Below, one piece after another: positions 8,774-16,118 of a stretch of DNA of 64,000 nucleotides. How positions within the stretch are numbered: position 1 is the first letter of the stretch; each line of letters opens with the position of its first letter. The position numbers and the translations under genes are program-made. The DNA is from JABGQS01 sp963674545 (GTDB lineage: Bacteria > Bacillota > Clostridia > Christensenellales > SZUA-584): the NCBI GenBank assembly GCA_963674545.2, contig CAXXFB010000001.1, positions 1,984,001-2,048,000 of the forward strand. The letters run 5' to 3'. Under the pieces are notes generated by a model. That model saw nothing but the letters and a program-made list of their open reading frames with translations. It did no database searches and had not been told where the DNA came from.

Positions 8774-10090
8774 TTACATTTTGAGTACGAAGTCCGAGTA
8801 GCTCTCGCTGCCATGCTCTCCAAGGTCGAGACCCATGATCTCTTCTTCTTTGGAAACACGCAGACCGACAGTACTCTTAATCGTCTTAAACAGTATGAAT
8901 GCTGTTCCAAGTGTCCATGCCGCATATGCGATTACACCTATTGCCTGTACTGCTAAGAGTCCGAAACCGCCGCCGTATGCAAGACCGCCGTCTGTTGCGA
9001 ATACGCCTACTAGCAGAGTACCTATAGCGCCGCTGAAACCATGAACAGGGATTGCACCAACAGGGTCGTCTATCTTCAGCTTACGCTCAAGCAGCTCGAT
9101 TCCGAAGACTACTACGAATCCTGCTACAAGGCCTATCGCCATAGCTCCCCATATCGATACTGCGGCACATCCGGCCGTTATTGCCACAAGGCCTGCAAGC
9201 GCGCCGTTCAGTGTCATAGATACGTCCGGCTTGCCATACTTTGCCCAGCTTAGGAACATAACCGTTACAGCGCCTGCTGCTGCTGCGATGTTTGTTGTCA
9301 TAGCTATGTGGCCAAGCGCCTGGTCTGCTGCGAGCTCAGAGCCCGGGTTGAATCCGAACCAGCCAAACCACAGTATGAATACACCAAGTGCACCAAGGGT
9401 GATATTGTGACCGGGTATAGCATTCGGAGTTCCGTCTTTCTTGAACTTGCCGATACGAGGCCCAAGAAGAGCTGCGCCTACAAGTGCGCTCCATCCGCCG
9501 ACTGAGTGAACGAGAGTCGAACCGGCAAAGTCTATAAAACCTGCTCCGCCGATATTGAGCTGTGCGAGCCATCCGCCGCCCCAGAACCAGTGACCAGCGA
9601 TCGGGTATATGATAAGACTGATAATTGCGCTATATATTAAGTATGATACAAATTTTGTACGTTCAGCCATAGCTCCTGATACTATAGTTGCAGCCGTTGC
9701 GCAGAACACAGTCTGGAACAGTATATTTACAGGTGTGTCTATAGTTGTCGGATTGATAAATCCACTTCCGCCGAAAAGACCAATAACATCTTCACCATAC
9801 ATAAGTGCAAAACCAGCTACAAAGAACAGTATAGAACCAATACCATAATCCATTATGTTTTTCATAATGATATTGCTTGCGTTCTTAGCTCTTGTAAAGC
9901 CTGCTTCAACCATTGCAAACCCAGCCTGCATAAACATGACAAGAATCGCAGCTACAAGCACCCATACAGTATCAAGATTAGCCTGCACATCATCTGCCGT
10001 TGTTGCGGGCTCGTCTGCCGCAAAGACAGTCGTCGCCATAGCAAACGTCAGCAGCACTATGAATGCGATAATAAAAATCTTCTTTTTCAT
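8774..10090 (-). CDS. amt: Ammonium transporter
   Basis: 438 residues of the Amt/MEP/Rh family. It has an N-terminal signal peptide (cleavage probably after TVFA near 24) followed by eleven membrane helices. Family motifs include MQAGFAMVEAG, the pore region with the conserved histidines (LVHSVGG and IPVHGFSGAIGTLL) and DDPVGA. It moves ammonium or ammonia into the cell. It lies downstream of a PII gene and an ANTAR regulator gene, the standard nitrogen-control context. A GGAGG site precedes the ATG. An intrinsic terminator sits between it and the PII gene. Confidence 0.96.
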   Translation of the reverse strand: MKKKIFIIAFIVLLTFAMATTVFAADEPATTADDVQANLDTVWVLVAAILVMFMQAGFAMVEAGFTRAKNASNIIMKNIMDYGIGSILFFVAGFALMYGEDVIGLFGGSGFINPTTIDTPVNILFQTVFCATAATIVSGAMAERTKFVSYLIYSAIISLIIYPIAGHWFWGGGWLAQLNIGGAGFIDFAGSTLVHSVGGWSALVGAALLGPRIGKFKKDGTPNAIPGHNITLGALGVFILWFGWFGFNPGSELAADQALGHIAMTTNIAAAAGAVTVMFLSWAKYGKPDVSMTLNGALAGLVAITAGCAAVSIWGAMAIGLVAGFVVVFGIELLERKLKIDDPVGAIPVHGFSGAIGTLLVGVFATDGGLAYGGGFGLLAVQAIGVIAYAAWTLGTAFILFKTIKSTVGLRVSKEEEIMGLDLGEHGSESYSDFVLKM

Positions 10091-10129
10091 TATTTCCTCC
10101 TGTTAAAACTTTATTAAAACTTTTTGATA

Positions 10130-10181
10130 TAAAAAAACCGACACTTTGATAAGCACGCAACTGTGCATAAAAGTTTTCGGT
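10130..10181 (-). terminator. Intercistronic terminator or attenuator before amt
   Basis: On the minus strand ACCGA pairs with TCGGT, then ACTTT with AAAGT, then GCAC with GTGC, followed by seven T. It lies only about 45 nt before the amt start, and I see no promoter between it and amt. Expression of amt would therefore need readthrough or antitermination. The small apical hairpin (10153-10166) has a six-nucleotide loop. Confidence 0.75.
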
Positions 10182-10218
10182 TCTACATCGAGCCTTCTTC
10201 TTATTTTATTACTGCCGT

Positions 10219-10557
10219 CTAGAGCACTGTGTCTCCGTTTTCTCCGGTACGTACTCTTACTGCATCTTCTACCGGGATGATGAATATCTTGCCGTCGCCA
10301 ACTTCTCCCGTCCTTATGCCTTCGCTTACTTTTGTCACTATACATTCAACCAAGCTATCCGGAACGACTACTTCAATTTTGATTTTATGCAGAAGGGTTA
10401 TATACATCTCTGCACCTCTGTAATGTTCAGTTTTGCCTTTTTGAGCCCCTGCGCCCATAACTTGTGAAACAGTCAGTCCGCCGGCGCCGCACTGCTCAAC
10501 GATCTCTTTTACGTGCTCCATCTTTTCGGGCCGAATAATCATTTCGATCTTTTTCAT
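10219..10557 (-). CDS. PII nitrogen-regulatory protein (GlnB/GlnK family)
   Basis: 112 residues aligning end to end with E. coli GlnB without gaps up to the T-loop. Conserved elements are KIEMIIRP at the N-terminus, QKGKTEHYRGAE in the T-loop, and the ATP-binding segments KIKIEVVV and TGEVGDGKIFI. It senses ATP/ADP and 2-oxoglutarate and normally gates the neighbouring ammonium channel. Residue 51, the tyrosine uridylylated in enterobacteria, is Met here, with Tyr at 52, while Tyr46 is kept. Control by uridylylation at the usual site is therefore not possible. GGAGGTAATTCA precedes the ATG. Confidence 0.94.
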   Translation of the reverse strand: MKKIEMIIRPEKMEHVKEIVEQCGAGGLTVSQVMGAGAQKGKTEHYRGAEMYITLLHKIKIEVVVPDSLVECIVTKVSEGIRTGEVGDGKIFIIPVEDAVRVRTGENGDTVL

Positions 10558-10578
10558 TGAATTACCTCCAATTCTTTT

Positions 10579-11154
10579 TTACTGCTCTGACAGCTCAATT
10601 ACCTTCTGCGCTATGTCCTTCATAGACACTCGTGAGTCCATGCTCATCTTCTGTATGCGCCGGTATGCTTCCGCTTCGGATATGCTCTTCTTCTTCATCA
10701 GGATGCCTTTTGCCCGTTCAACCAGCTTTCTTTCTTCCATCCCCTTCTTCAAAGTAAAGAGTTGATCTGAAAGTCTGCGGATGCGGATGCGGCTCTGTAC
10801 CACCGTATCAATGGTGCTCAGAAGTGCGATTCTGTTAACTGGCTTTACGAACATCGTTATGTCGTAGTCCTCTACACGTCCATTGCAGAATTCTCTTTGG
10901 TCGCTGTTCACAAGAAGTATTATGCTGCAAAAATTCTCGTCTCCGACAATCCTTGAGGCTTCAAGTCCGGTCATGTCCGGCATATCGAAGTTGATAAGCA
11001 ATATGTCGGGAGGGTTCATGCGGACTTTCCTCAGCATGTCGTTCGAGGACGTACACAAGTCTGCTACAGAATATCCATTTTGCTGCAGAGCATTTTTAAT
11101 TTTTTCAGCAGCCTGTGCATCATGCACCGCCACTGTAATTCGTGTGTTATCCAT
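10579..11154 (-). CDS. ANTAR-domain response regulator (RNA antiterminator)
   Basis: 191 residues: a receiver-like domain (1-120), a coiled linker and a C-terminal ANTAR domain (segments LVERAKGILM and SEAEAYRRIQKMSMDSR). ANTAR proteins bind tandem hairpins in nascent RNA and prevent intrinsic termination; NitR in Clostridium saccharobutylicum plays such a role in nitrogen metabolism. The receiver is atypical: Asn55 occupies the phospho-acceptor position, with Asp57 two residues later, and the N-terminal acidic pair is His-Asp. It lies 21 bp before the PII gene. Its own leader contains a terminator, which suggests it may control its own operon. Confidence 0.9.
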   Translation of the reverse strand: MDNTRITVAVHDAQAAEKIKNALQQNGYSVADLCTSSNDMLRKVRMNPPDILLINFDMPDMTGLEASRIVGDENFCSIILLVNSDQREFCNGRVEDYDITMFVKPVNRIALLSTIDTVVQSRIRIRRLSDQLFTLKKGMEERKLVERAKGILMKKKSISEAEAYRRIQKMSMDSRVSMKDIAQKVIELSEQ

Positions 11155-11208
11155 TCAAACAAGCTCCGTCGTCGCAGCTTACTCTATAGCGACTTTTCAT
11201 TTTCTATC

Positions 11209-11237
11209 ATTATAACTAAGTTTCATCGTTTCTACAA
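11209..11237 (-). promoter_or_regulatory. Inner promoter of ANTAR-PII-amt operon
   Basis: On the minus strand TTGTAG (11237-11232) and TATAAT (11214-11209) are 17 bp apart. It lies downstream of the leader terminator, so part of the transcription would escape attenuation. Confidence 0.6.
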
Positions 11238-11278
11238 TATGCCTTATGGTAAGCCTGCTGCCATTCTTATAATAATAT

Positions 11279-11330
11279 AAAAAGCGTCTGCCAACAGAGA
11301 TATATTCTCCTTTAGCAAACGCCGTCGTTT
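11279..11330 (-). promoter_or_regulatory. Leader terminator with overlapping small hairpin (candidate ANTAR target)
   Basis: A 17-position stem (11322-11306 with 11300-11284, one mismatch, several G-U pairs) followed by a T run forms a strong terminator less than 20 nt after the predicted start of the outer promoter. A second hairpin, AAACG-ACGG-CGTTT (11330-11317), shares the first bases of the terminator stem, so the two are mutually exclusive. That is the arrangement of ANTAR-controlled leaders. The loop does not fit the A1/G4 hexaloop rule perfectly, so the ANTAR link is an inference. Confidence 0.6.
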
Positions 11331-11346
11331 CGTCTAATTTAAGCAC

Positions 11347-11374
11347 ATTATAACATACCATTTATAAATTGCAA
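11347..11374 (-). promoter_or_regulatory. Outer promoter of ANTAR operon leader
   Basis: On the minus strand TTGCAA (11374-11369) and TATAAT (11352-11347) are 16 bp apart, directly upstream of the leader terminator. The rest of the gap up to the prs stop at 11490 is AT-rich and I see no gene in it. Confidence 0.65.
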
Positions 11375-11489
11375 GTGTTTTTTTGCAATTTTTTAAAAAT
11401 AATCATTCATAAATGGCTTTTTTACATATAAAACACAACCATTTTTTATATAAAACGAAGTATTCAGCCCTTGCACTTGCAAAATAATG

Positions 11490-12473
11490 CTATATTTCGT
11501 CTACAACCTTCTTTGGCACATCAGAGAACAGCGGGCTTACAGATGTCTTTTCATGTATACGATATACCGCTTCTGCAAACAGTGGAGCTACCGATACTGA
11601 TACAAACGTGTCATGGCCCTCAAGATACGGGTTCTTTACGCTGTCTGTGCCTATAAGCTTTTCTATCGGGCTTTCCTCTATTGCCTTTACTCCCTTTTCA
11701 CGCAGTATTACGTGGGAAAGACATGCTATTATTCGTTTGGCTCCTTTTGCTTTTAGTGCGTTCGCTATCTCTATAAGCGTACCGCCCGAAACAGAGAAGT
11801 CGTCTACTATCATGCAGTTCTTGCCCTTAACGCTGCCAATAATATCGAGTATCTTTGCTTTCTCTGAGTGGTCCGTCCTTGTCTTGTCGCCGATGGCTAC
11901 CGGTACATGCAGATAGTCAGCATACTTTCTTGCCGTCTTGGCATATCCTGCATCGGGGGAAACCACACACAGGTTTTCCATTATATCAAGGCTCTTTACG
12001 TATTCGCACATGATGGGCAGTGAAAGAAGATGGTCTACAGGCTTTTTGAAAAAGCCCTGTACCTGTGCGCTGTGAAGGTCCATAGTAACTATACGGTCCG
12101 CTCCGGCAAGCTCTATGCTCTCTGCACAAACACGGGCTCTTATAGATACCCTCGGTTCGTCCTTCTTATCACCTTTTGCATAACTGAAATATGGTATGAT
12201 TGCTGTAACTGAGTTTGCGCTTGCTCTTTTAAGCGCATCCATCCAGAATAGAATTTCGACAAATTCGTCGTTTGGTTTCATGCCGATCGGCTGTACTACA
12301 TATACATCTTTGTTTCGGACAGTTTCTTTTATCCGCAGGAATATGTTCCCGTCCGAAAAGTTAATAACTTCCGAGTCACCAAGTTCGCTGCCAAGATATT
12401 TGCACATCTTCTTCGAGAAGCCGATGCCTGATGACCCCGCAAATATCTTAATATCACCGCCTAAGGAATTCAA
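11490..12473 (-). CDS. prs: Ribose-phosphate pyrophosphokinase (PRPP synthase)
   Basis: 327 residues. It makes PRPP from ribose 5-phosphate and ATP for nucleotide, histidine, tryptophan and NAD synthesis. Seen are the N-terminal domain with FSDGNIFLRIKETVR, the catalytic histidine region MDLHSAQVQGFF, and the PRPP-binding loop IVDDFSVSGGT. The loop differs slightly from the common IVDDIIDTAGT. The start is TTG at 12473 behind AGGGG. It has its own promoter and a 5' leader of about 100 nt. Confidence 0.95.
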   Translation of the reverse strand: MNSLGGDIKIFAGSSGIGFSKKMCKYLGSELGDSEVINFSDGNIFLRIKETVRNKDVYVVQPIGMKPNDEFVEILFWMDALKRASANSVTAIIPYFSYAKGDKKDEPRVSIRARVCAESIELAGADRIVTMDLHSAQVQGFFKKPVDHLLSLPIMCEYVKSLDIMENLCVVSPDAGYAKTARKYADYLHVPVAIGDKTRTDHSEKAKILDIIGSVKGKNCMIVDDFSVSGGTLIEIANALKAKGAKRIIACLSHVILREKGVKAIEESPIEKLIGTDSVKNPYLEGHDTFVSVSVAPLFAEAVYRIHEKTSVSPLFSDVPKKVVDEI

Positions 12474-12579
12474 ATCTATACCCCTATTCTTCGTCTTTTT
12501 GGCACTATATTGCGGCTGTTTTTGTGTAACTTTGCGCCATTGTCATGTTTCCAAAAAAACAACTCTTATTTACGAAGCC

Positions 12580-12608
12580 ATTGTAACACTAAAGCTGTTT
12601 CCAATCAA
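12580..12608 (-). promoter_or_regulatory. prs promoter
   Basis: On the minus strand TTGATT (12608-12603) and TACAAT (12585-12580) are 17 bp apart. No riboswitch-like structure was recognised in the leader. Confidence 0.6.
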
Positions 12609-12685
12609 TACGTAACCGAATATAATTTACTCTATTACATAAAAGTTCGTCTTTGCTGCTGTGCATTCACACCGCCCCAGCTCAT

Positions 12686-13501
12686 TCAGCACTCTATGCC
12701 AAGCTGCCTTAAGCTGTGCAGCAGATACTCTCCGCCACGCTGTTCCTGACCTATGTCTACACCGGGTTTTGCACCACCGTGAAAGTCGCTTCCGCAAGTA
12801 ACATAAAGCCCGTTTTGCCTTGCAAAGCTCTCAAACGCCCTGCACTGTCCATCCGTATGTGACGGATGATAAGCTTCTATTCCCCAAAAGCCAAATTCCT
12901 TTAGCAACCCTGAAAGCTCGTTCCAGATAACTCCGGGCATAAGCCCCGGATGCGCAAGTACTGGTTTGCCGCCAGCCTCAACGATAAGCCTTGCAGCTTT
13001 CTCGATTTCTACCTTTTCTCTCGGCACATAGAACTTTGCATGCCTGTCCAGATATTTTGTAAAAGCCTGTTTTGTAGAGTTTGCGAACCCCTTTTTAACC
13101 AGCACCTCTGCAATATGCGGACGCCCGAGAACATCCCCTCTGCATACGTCCATTACCTCCTGCATAGAGATGTCTATACCTGCATCTTTAAACATTCTGA
13201 TCATCTTATGAGCTCTTCTTTTCCGGCTCTCGTTTTGTTTTTCAATGTGTGCGGTCAACTCTTTGTCAGAGCAATCGATGTTATACCCCAGCACATGCGC
13301 TTCGCCGTGAAAATGCGCCGAAAGCTCTATACCGCACAGAACTTGAATATCGTCGTCCGCCGCCTCAAGGCATCCTCTGCACTCGTCGTGGTCTGTTATA
13401 GCCACAGCACACAGGCCTTTTTCCTTGGCTGTCTTAAAAATCTGTCCAGGTGTATATCCTCCGTCGGAATATGTAGTGTGTATGTGCAAGTCCGGTTTCA
13501 T
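12686..13501 (-). CDS. PHP-domain phosphoesterase (YciV/TrpH-like)
   Basis: 271 residues of the PHP family. Metal-binding motifs are DLHIHTTYSDG at the N-terminus, ITDHDE near 40, the H in LAHPG and CGSDFHGG near 250. Relatives act on 3',5'-nucleoside bisphosphates or as 5'-3' exonucleases on short RNA (RNase AM). The ATG at 13501 overlaps the stop of a thioesterase gene by 4 bp, so translation is probably coupled. Why a nuclease or phosphatase should be coupled to thioesterases is not clear. Confidence 0.9.
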   Translation of the reverse strand: MKPDLHIHTTYSDGGYTPGQIFKTAKEKGLCAVAITDHDECRGCLEAADDDIQVLCGIELSAHFHGEAHVLGYNIDCSDKELTAHIEKQNESRKRRAHKMIRMFKDAGIDISMQEVMDVCRGDVLGRPHIAEVLVKKGFANSTKQAFTKYLDRHAKFYVPREKVEIEKAARLIVEAGGKPVLAHPGLMPGVIWNELSGLLKEFGFWGIEAYHPSHTDGQCRAFESFARQNGLYVTCGSDFHGGAKPGVDIGQEQRGGEYLLHSLRQLGIEC

Positions 13502-13890
13502 ATCTTTTCGTTTGCCTTGCTCATAAATTTCTCTTCCTTGACAATAAATCTTTCGTGTCTTCCTTTCCCGATTAGTCCTGCTTCATCATATGCTTCCACA
13601 TCAAACACAAGCCTTGCGCGGTCTGTTTCAACGAGCGTTGCCTGCGCCCACACCTTTGCGCCTACCGGCGTTGCAGAAATATGCTCGATATCCACTATTG
13701 TCCCTACTGCAGAATATCCTGCCGGCAAATGTTCCTTAACGGCTTTGAACGAAACAACTTCCATAAGTGCTATCATAAACGGCGTCGAAAACACCTTTGG
13801 CAGCCCTTCTTCAAACCAATTTGCTGTCTCTTCGTATTTTACCGTTTTCTCCAGCCTGGCGCTAAGACCCGGCTTTAAATCGAATTCCAT
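13498..13890 (-). CDS. FlK-type hotdog thioesterase, copy 2
   Basis: 130 residues of the thioesterase family related to fluoroacetyl-CoA thioesterase FlK. Thr in FSTPFM, Glu in LMEV (eight residues later) and His in DIEH (26 further) keep the spacing of FlK's Thr42, Glu50 and His76. It is clearly a paralogue of the gene 17 bp upstream, sharing motifs such as HISATPVG and the C-terminal GRHERFIV. The acyl-CoA substrate is unknown. Confidence 0.87.
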   Translation of the reverse strand: MEFDLKPGLSARLEKTVKYEETANWFEEGLPKVFSTPFMIALMEVVSFKAVKEHLPAGYSAVGTIVDIEHISATPVGAKVWAQATLVETDRARLVFDVEAYDEAGLIGKGRHERFIVKEEKFMSKANEKI

Positions 13891-13907
13891 TTTTATCTCC
13901 CAGCTTA

Positions 13908-14291
13908 TTACCCTTGTTTAGCGGCAACTTTACTCATGAATTTTTCTTCGTCTATTATAAACCTCTCGTGCCGTGCAGAACCTATTTTTTCTTTCTCGTC
14001 AAACGCTTCGATATCAAAAACCAAACGCTTTCTGTCTATCTCGACAAGCGTTGCAGTTGCGCTTACCTTCATGCCAACAGGCGTCGCCGCTATATGCTTT
14101 ACATCTATGCTTATGCCTACTGTAGACTCGCCTTTTTTTAGCTCGCCCTGTACTGCGCTGTATGCTGCGTTTTCCATCAGCGCAATCATCGAAGGTGTTG
14201 CAAACACTTCCGCAAGCCCGCTCGCAAACGCTTTTGCAGTATCTTTAAATTCCACCGTCTTTGTTATCGTTTTGCTGATCCCCGTTTCCAT
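13908..14291 (-). CDS. FlK-type hotdog thioesterase, copy 1
   Basis: About 127 residues, the paralogue of the next gene. ATPSMIALME and DVKHIAATPVG carry the same Thr/Glu/His spacing as FlK. The ATG at 14291 is chosen because GTGGAGGAA lies directly upstream; a GTG at 14303 is inside that ribosome binding site. It overlaps the end of the preceding secreted-protein gene by about 47 bp. The two copies may form a heterodimer or have diverged substrates; this cannot be decided here. Confidence 0.87.
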   Translation of the reverse strand: METGISKTITKTVEFKDTAKAFASGLAEVFATPSMIALMENAAYSAVQGELKKGESTVGISIDVKHIAATPVGMKVSATATLVEIDRKRLVFDIEAFDEKEKIGSARHERFIIDEEKFMSKVAAKQG

Positions 14292-15063
14292 AATTTCCTC
14301 CACTGAATCTCTTTTTATCCGTCTTTTTCACAATCAAATGGATTATCAGATATATTAGCGCTGCTCCGGCTGCTCCCGATATCCCCCAGATGACAGCCTG
14401 AGTCCAGTCTATTCCTGTCTTTATCCTCAGGTTCTTGTCAGATGGAACAACATCGAAAGAGAGAGTACTGAAACACTCTTCAAACTCCTGCTTTGCATCA
14501 TCAAGCGTAACACTACCGTCTGCGTTCACCTTTGTATAAGTAATGGATATGAAGTAGTCGCTGTACATGAAACTGAGGCTGCCTTGGTAATAATCTAGTC
14601 CTGAAGCTTCATCTTTGCCCTCGATAGCAATATAAGCGCAGAGCTTTCCGCCATAGTCCTTCCATTCGGAAGACATTACACTCCCGCTCTGAACAACCAG
14701 TTCAAACTCGTCCAGCAGAGACTGCATAAACTCCTCTTTGTCTTTCTCAGGCATCATATATAAGTCGAGTTCTTTTTCATCTACACCGTCCGGCAGCCTC
14801 TTTGCCAGGTCAGCAAACTCTTCTTCGCCGTCGCCGTATGTAACGCTCACGTTGGCGTCATAACCAACATACATGGGCTGCATGGTGATTACGTCCGCAG
14901 CCGAAGCCTGGTCAGCGAGGTCCGCATAATACTCAAAATCCGAAGGCATCTCGAACGAAAACCCAAGCTGCTCATCGCTATACACTACTCCGTCCGCAGC
15001 CATAGCTGCAGTTGCCGTGGACGTCAATGCCAATAATATTGTTATAACTATTGCCTTTCTCAT
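14245..15063 (-). CDS. Exported membrane-anchored protein of unknown function
   Basis: 272 residues. A signal peptide (ending TAAMA-ADG near 22) is followed by an extracellular domain starting VYSDEQLGFSFEMPSDF, like PsbP/DcrB-type domains of surface proteins. A single membrane helix lies near 225-248, then a short basic and Asn/Asp/Gly-rich cytoplasmic tail. Its 3' end overlaps the first thioesterase gene. I do not recognise a specific family function. Confidence 0.75.
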   Translation of the reverse strand: MRKAIVITILLALTSTATAAMAADGVVYSDEQLGFSFEMPSDFEYYADLADQASAADVITMQPMYVGYDANVSVTYGDGEEEFADLAKRLPDGVDEKELDLYMMPEKDKEEFMQSLLDEFELVVQSGSVMSSEWKDYGGKLCAYIAIEGKDEASGLDYYQGSLSFMYSDYFISITYTKVNADGSVTLDDAKQEFEECFSTLSFDVVPSDKNLRIKTGIDWTQAVIWGISGAAGAALIYLIIHLIVKKTDKKRFSGGNYGNGDQQNDNKDGGI

Positions 15064-15098
15064 GTTGTCTCTCCTTAAATTTTCTATATCAATATATC

Positions 15099-15620
15099 CT
15101 AGCTAAACGTGTTCTTTACCCGCTTTGATTTAAAGAGCGCTATTATAAACGCAACCAGTATTCCTACAGCAGGCAGCATGCCGAAGAATATCATAAATCC
15201 GGTAAACATGCCGCTGAAATCAAAGTAGCCGGTCATCATTTCCGCGCTCATGAACTTTAGCATAACATCGTAATACAGACCCATTGCAACAAGATATATT
15301 ACTGACTCCAAAATAAAGAACACCCTGAAAGCAAGTTTCCTTTTATAGAAGAAAATAATACACAATAATGTCAGAACGAATACTGCCAGTATAAACGCAT
15401 AAGCAATAGGAGAGTTCAGCTCTGCAAACATGCCAAACGGGCTATAGCTTAAACCATCATATATAGATGCAAACATTCGTCTCATAAAAATCCCTGAAAG
15501 AGGAATTAAAAACCCCATCTGTACAACGCCCGCCAGATTACTCCATATCTGTATCTGGAACAGAACCAGCCATCCGCCAAGGCCTTTAAGTTCTTTTTGC
15601 TGATAAGTAATTTCGCTCAT
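15099..15620 (-). CDS. DUF2569-like membrane protein
   Basis: 173 residues with four hydrophobic segments. The N-terminal LKGLGGWLVLFQIQIW pattern is typical of DUF2569 proteins. The C-terminus ends in a short basic tail (FKSKRVKNTF) that resembles one in the plus-strand protein at 18382, so the two are probably distant paralogues. Function unknown. It sits in a same-strand series between a GNAT gene and an exported protein gene. Confidence 0.7.
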   Translation of the reverse strand: MSEITYQQKELKGLGGWLVLFQIQIWSNLAGVVQMGFLIPLSGIFMRRMFASIYDGLSYSPFGMFAELNSPIAYAFILAVFVLTLLCIIFFYKRKLAFRVFFILESVIYLVAMGLYYDVMLKFMSAEMMTGYFDFSGMFTGFMIFFGMLPAVGILVAFIIALFKSKRVKNTFS

Positions 15621-15639
15621 TTTAGCTCTCCTTTATAGT

Positions 15640-16101
15640 TCAATGTCCGCAGCAGTCAGAAGGGTATCTCACTTCATCTTTGCCGACGCTCATTGCATAG
15701 TGCGGCCGGCCCGCTTCAATAAACTCTTCTCCGTGCTCCTTAAAGCCAAACTTTTTATAAAACTCTTTTATATACGTTTGCGCATGTATATGCAAAATCT
15801 CCGCTCCGGAGTTGAATGACTTGTTCAGCAGAAGCCGAACTGTCAGATCGCCTATCTTCTGTCCTCTGAACTTTTTCCTGACAGCGATCCTGCCTATCAT
15901 AAAGTGCTTGCCGTTATGCCATATCCGCCCCGTAGCGGCAGGCTCTTTGTCAACATATACTAAAAGATGAAGTGCGTTTTCGTCAAACTCATCAAACTCA
16001 TCTTCCTCAGTGCACCCCTGTTCTTCTATGAAAACTTCCCTTCGAATAGCAAACGCTTCGCTTGCATCTTCGCTTCCCGGTATAAATTTGCTTGTTATCA
16101 T
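15640..16101 (-). CDS. GNAT family N-acetyltransferase
   Basis: 153 residues with the acetyl-CoA binding region IGRIAVRKKFRGQKIGDLTVRLL (motif A, R/Q-x-x-G-x-G/A variant) near 75-97 and a C-terminal FYKKFGFKEHGE motif. It resembles YjcF/ElaA-type enzymes with an N-terminal VFIEEQG segment. Substrate unknown. AAAGGAA precedes the ATG, and the gene begins 17 bp after the PBP gene. Confidence 0.88.
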   Translation of the reverse strand: MITSKFIPGSEDASEAFAIRREVFIEEQGCTEEDEFDEFDENALHLLVYVDKEPAATGRIWHNGKHFMIGRIAVRKKFRGQKIGDLTVRLLLNKSFNSGAEILHIHAQTYIKEFYKKFGFKEHGEEFIEAGRPHYAMSVGKDEVRYPSDCCGH

Positions 16102-16118
16102 GTCGTTTCCTTTTCTCT

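Noticed and set aside
12950..13921. A 323-codon plus-strand open frame across the PHP and thioesterase genes
   Set aside because: Antisense to two motif-verified genes, with no domain and no start signal.
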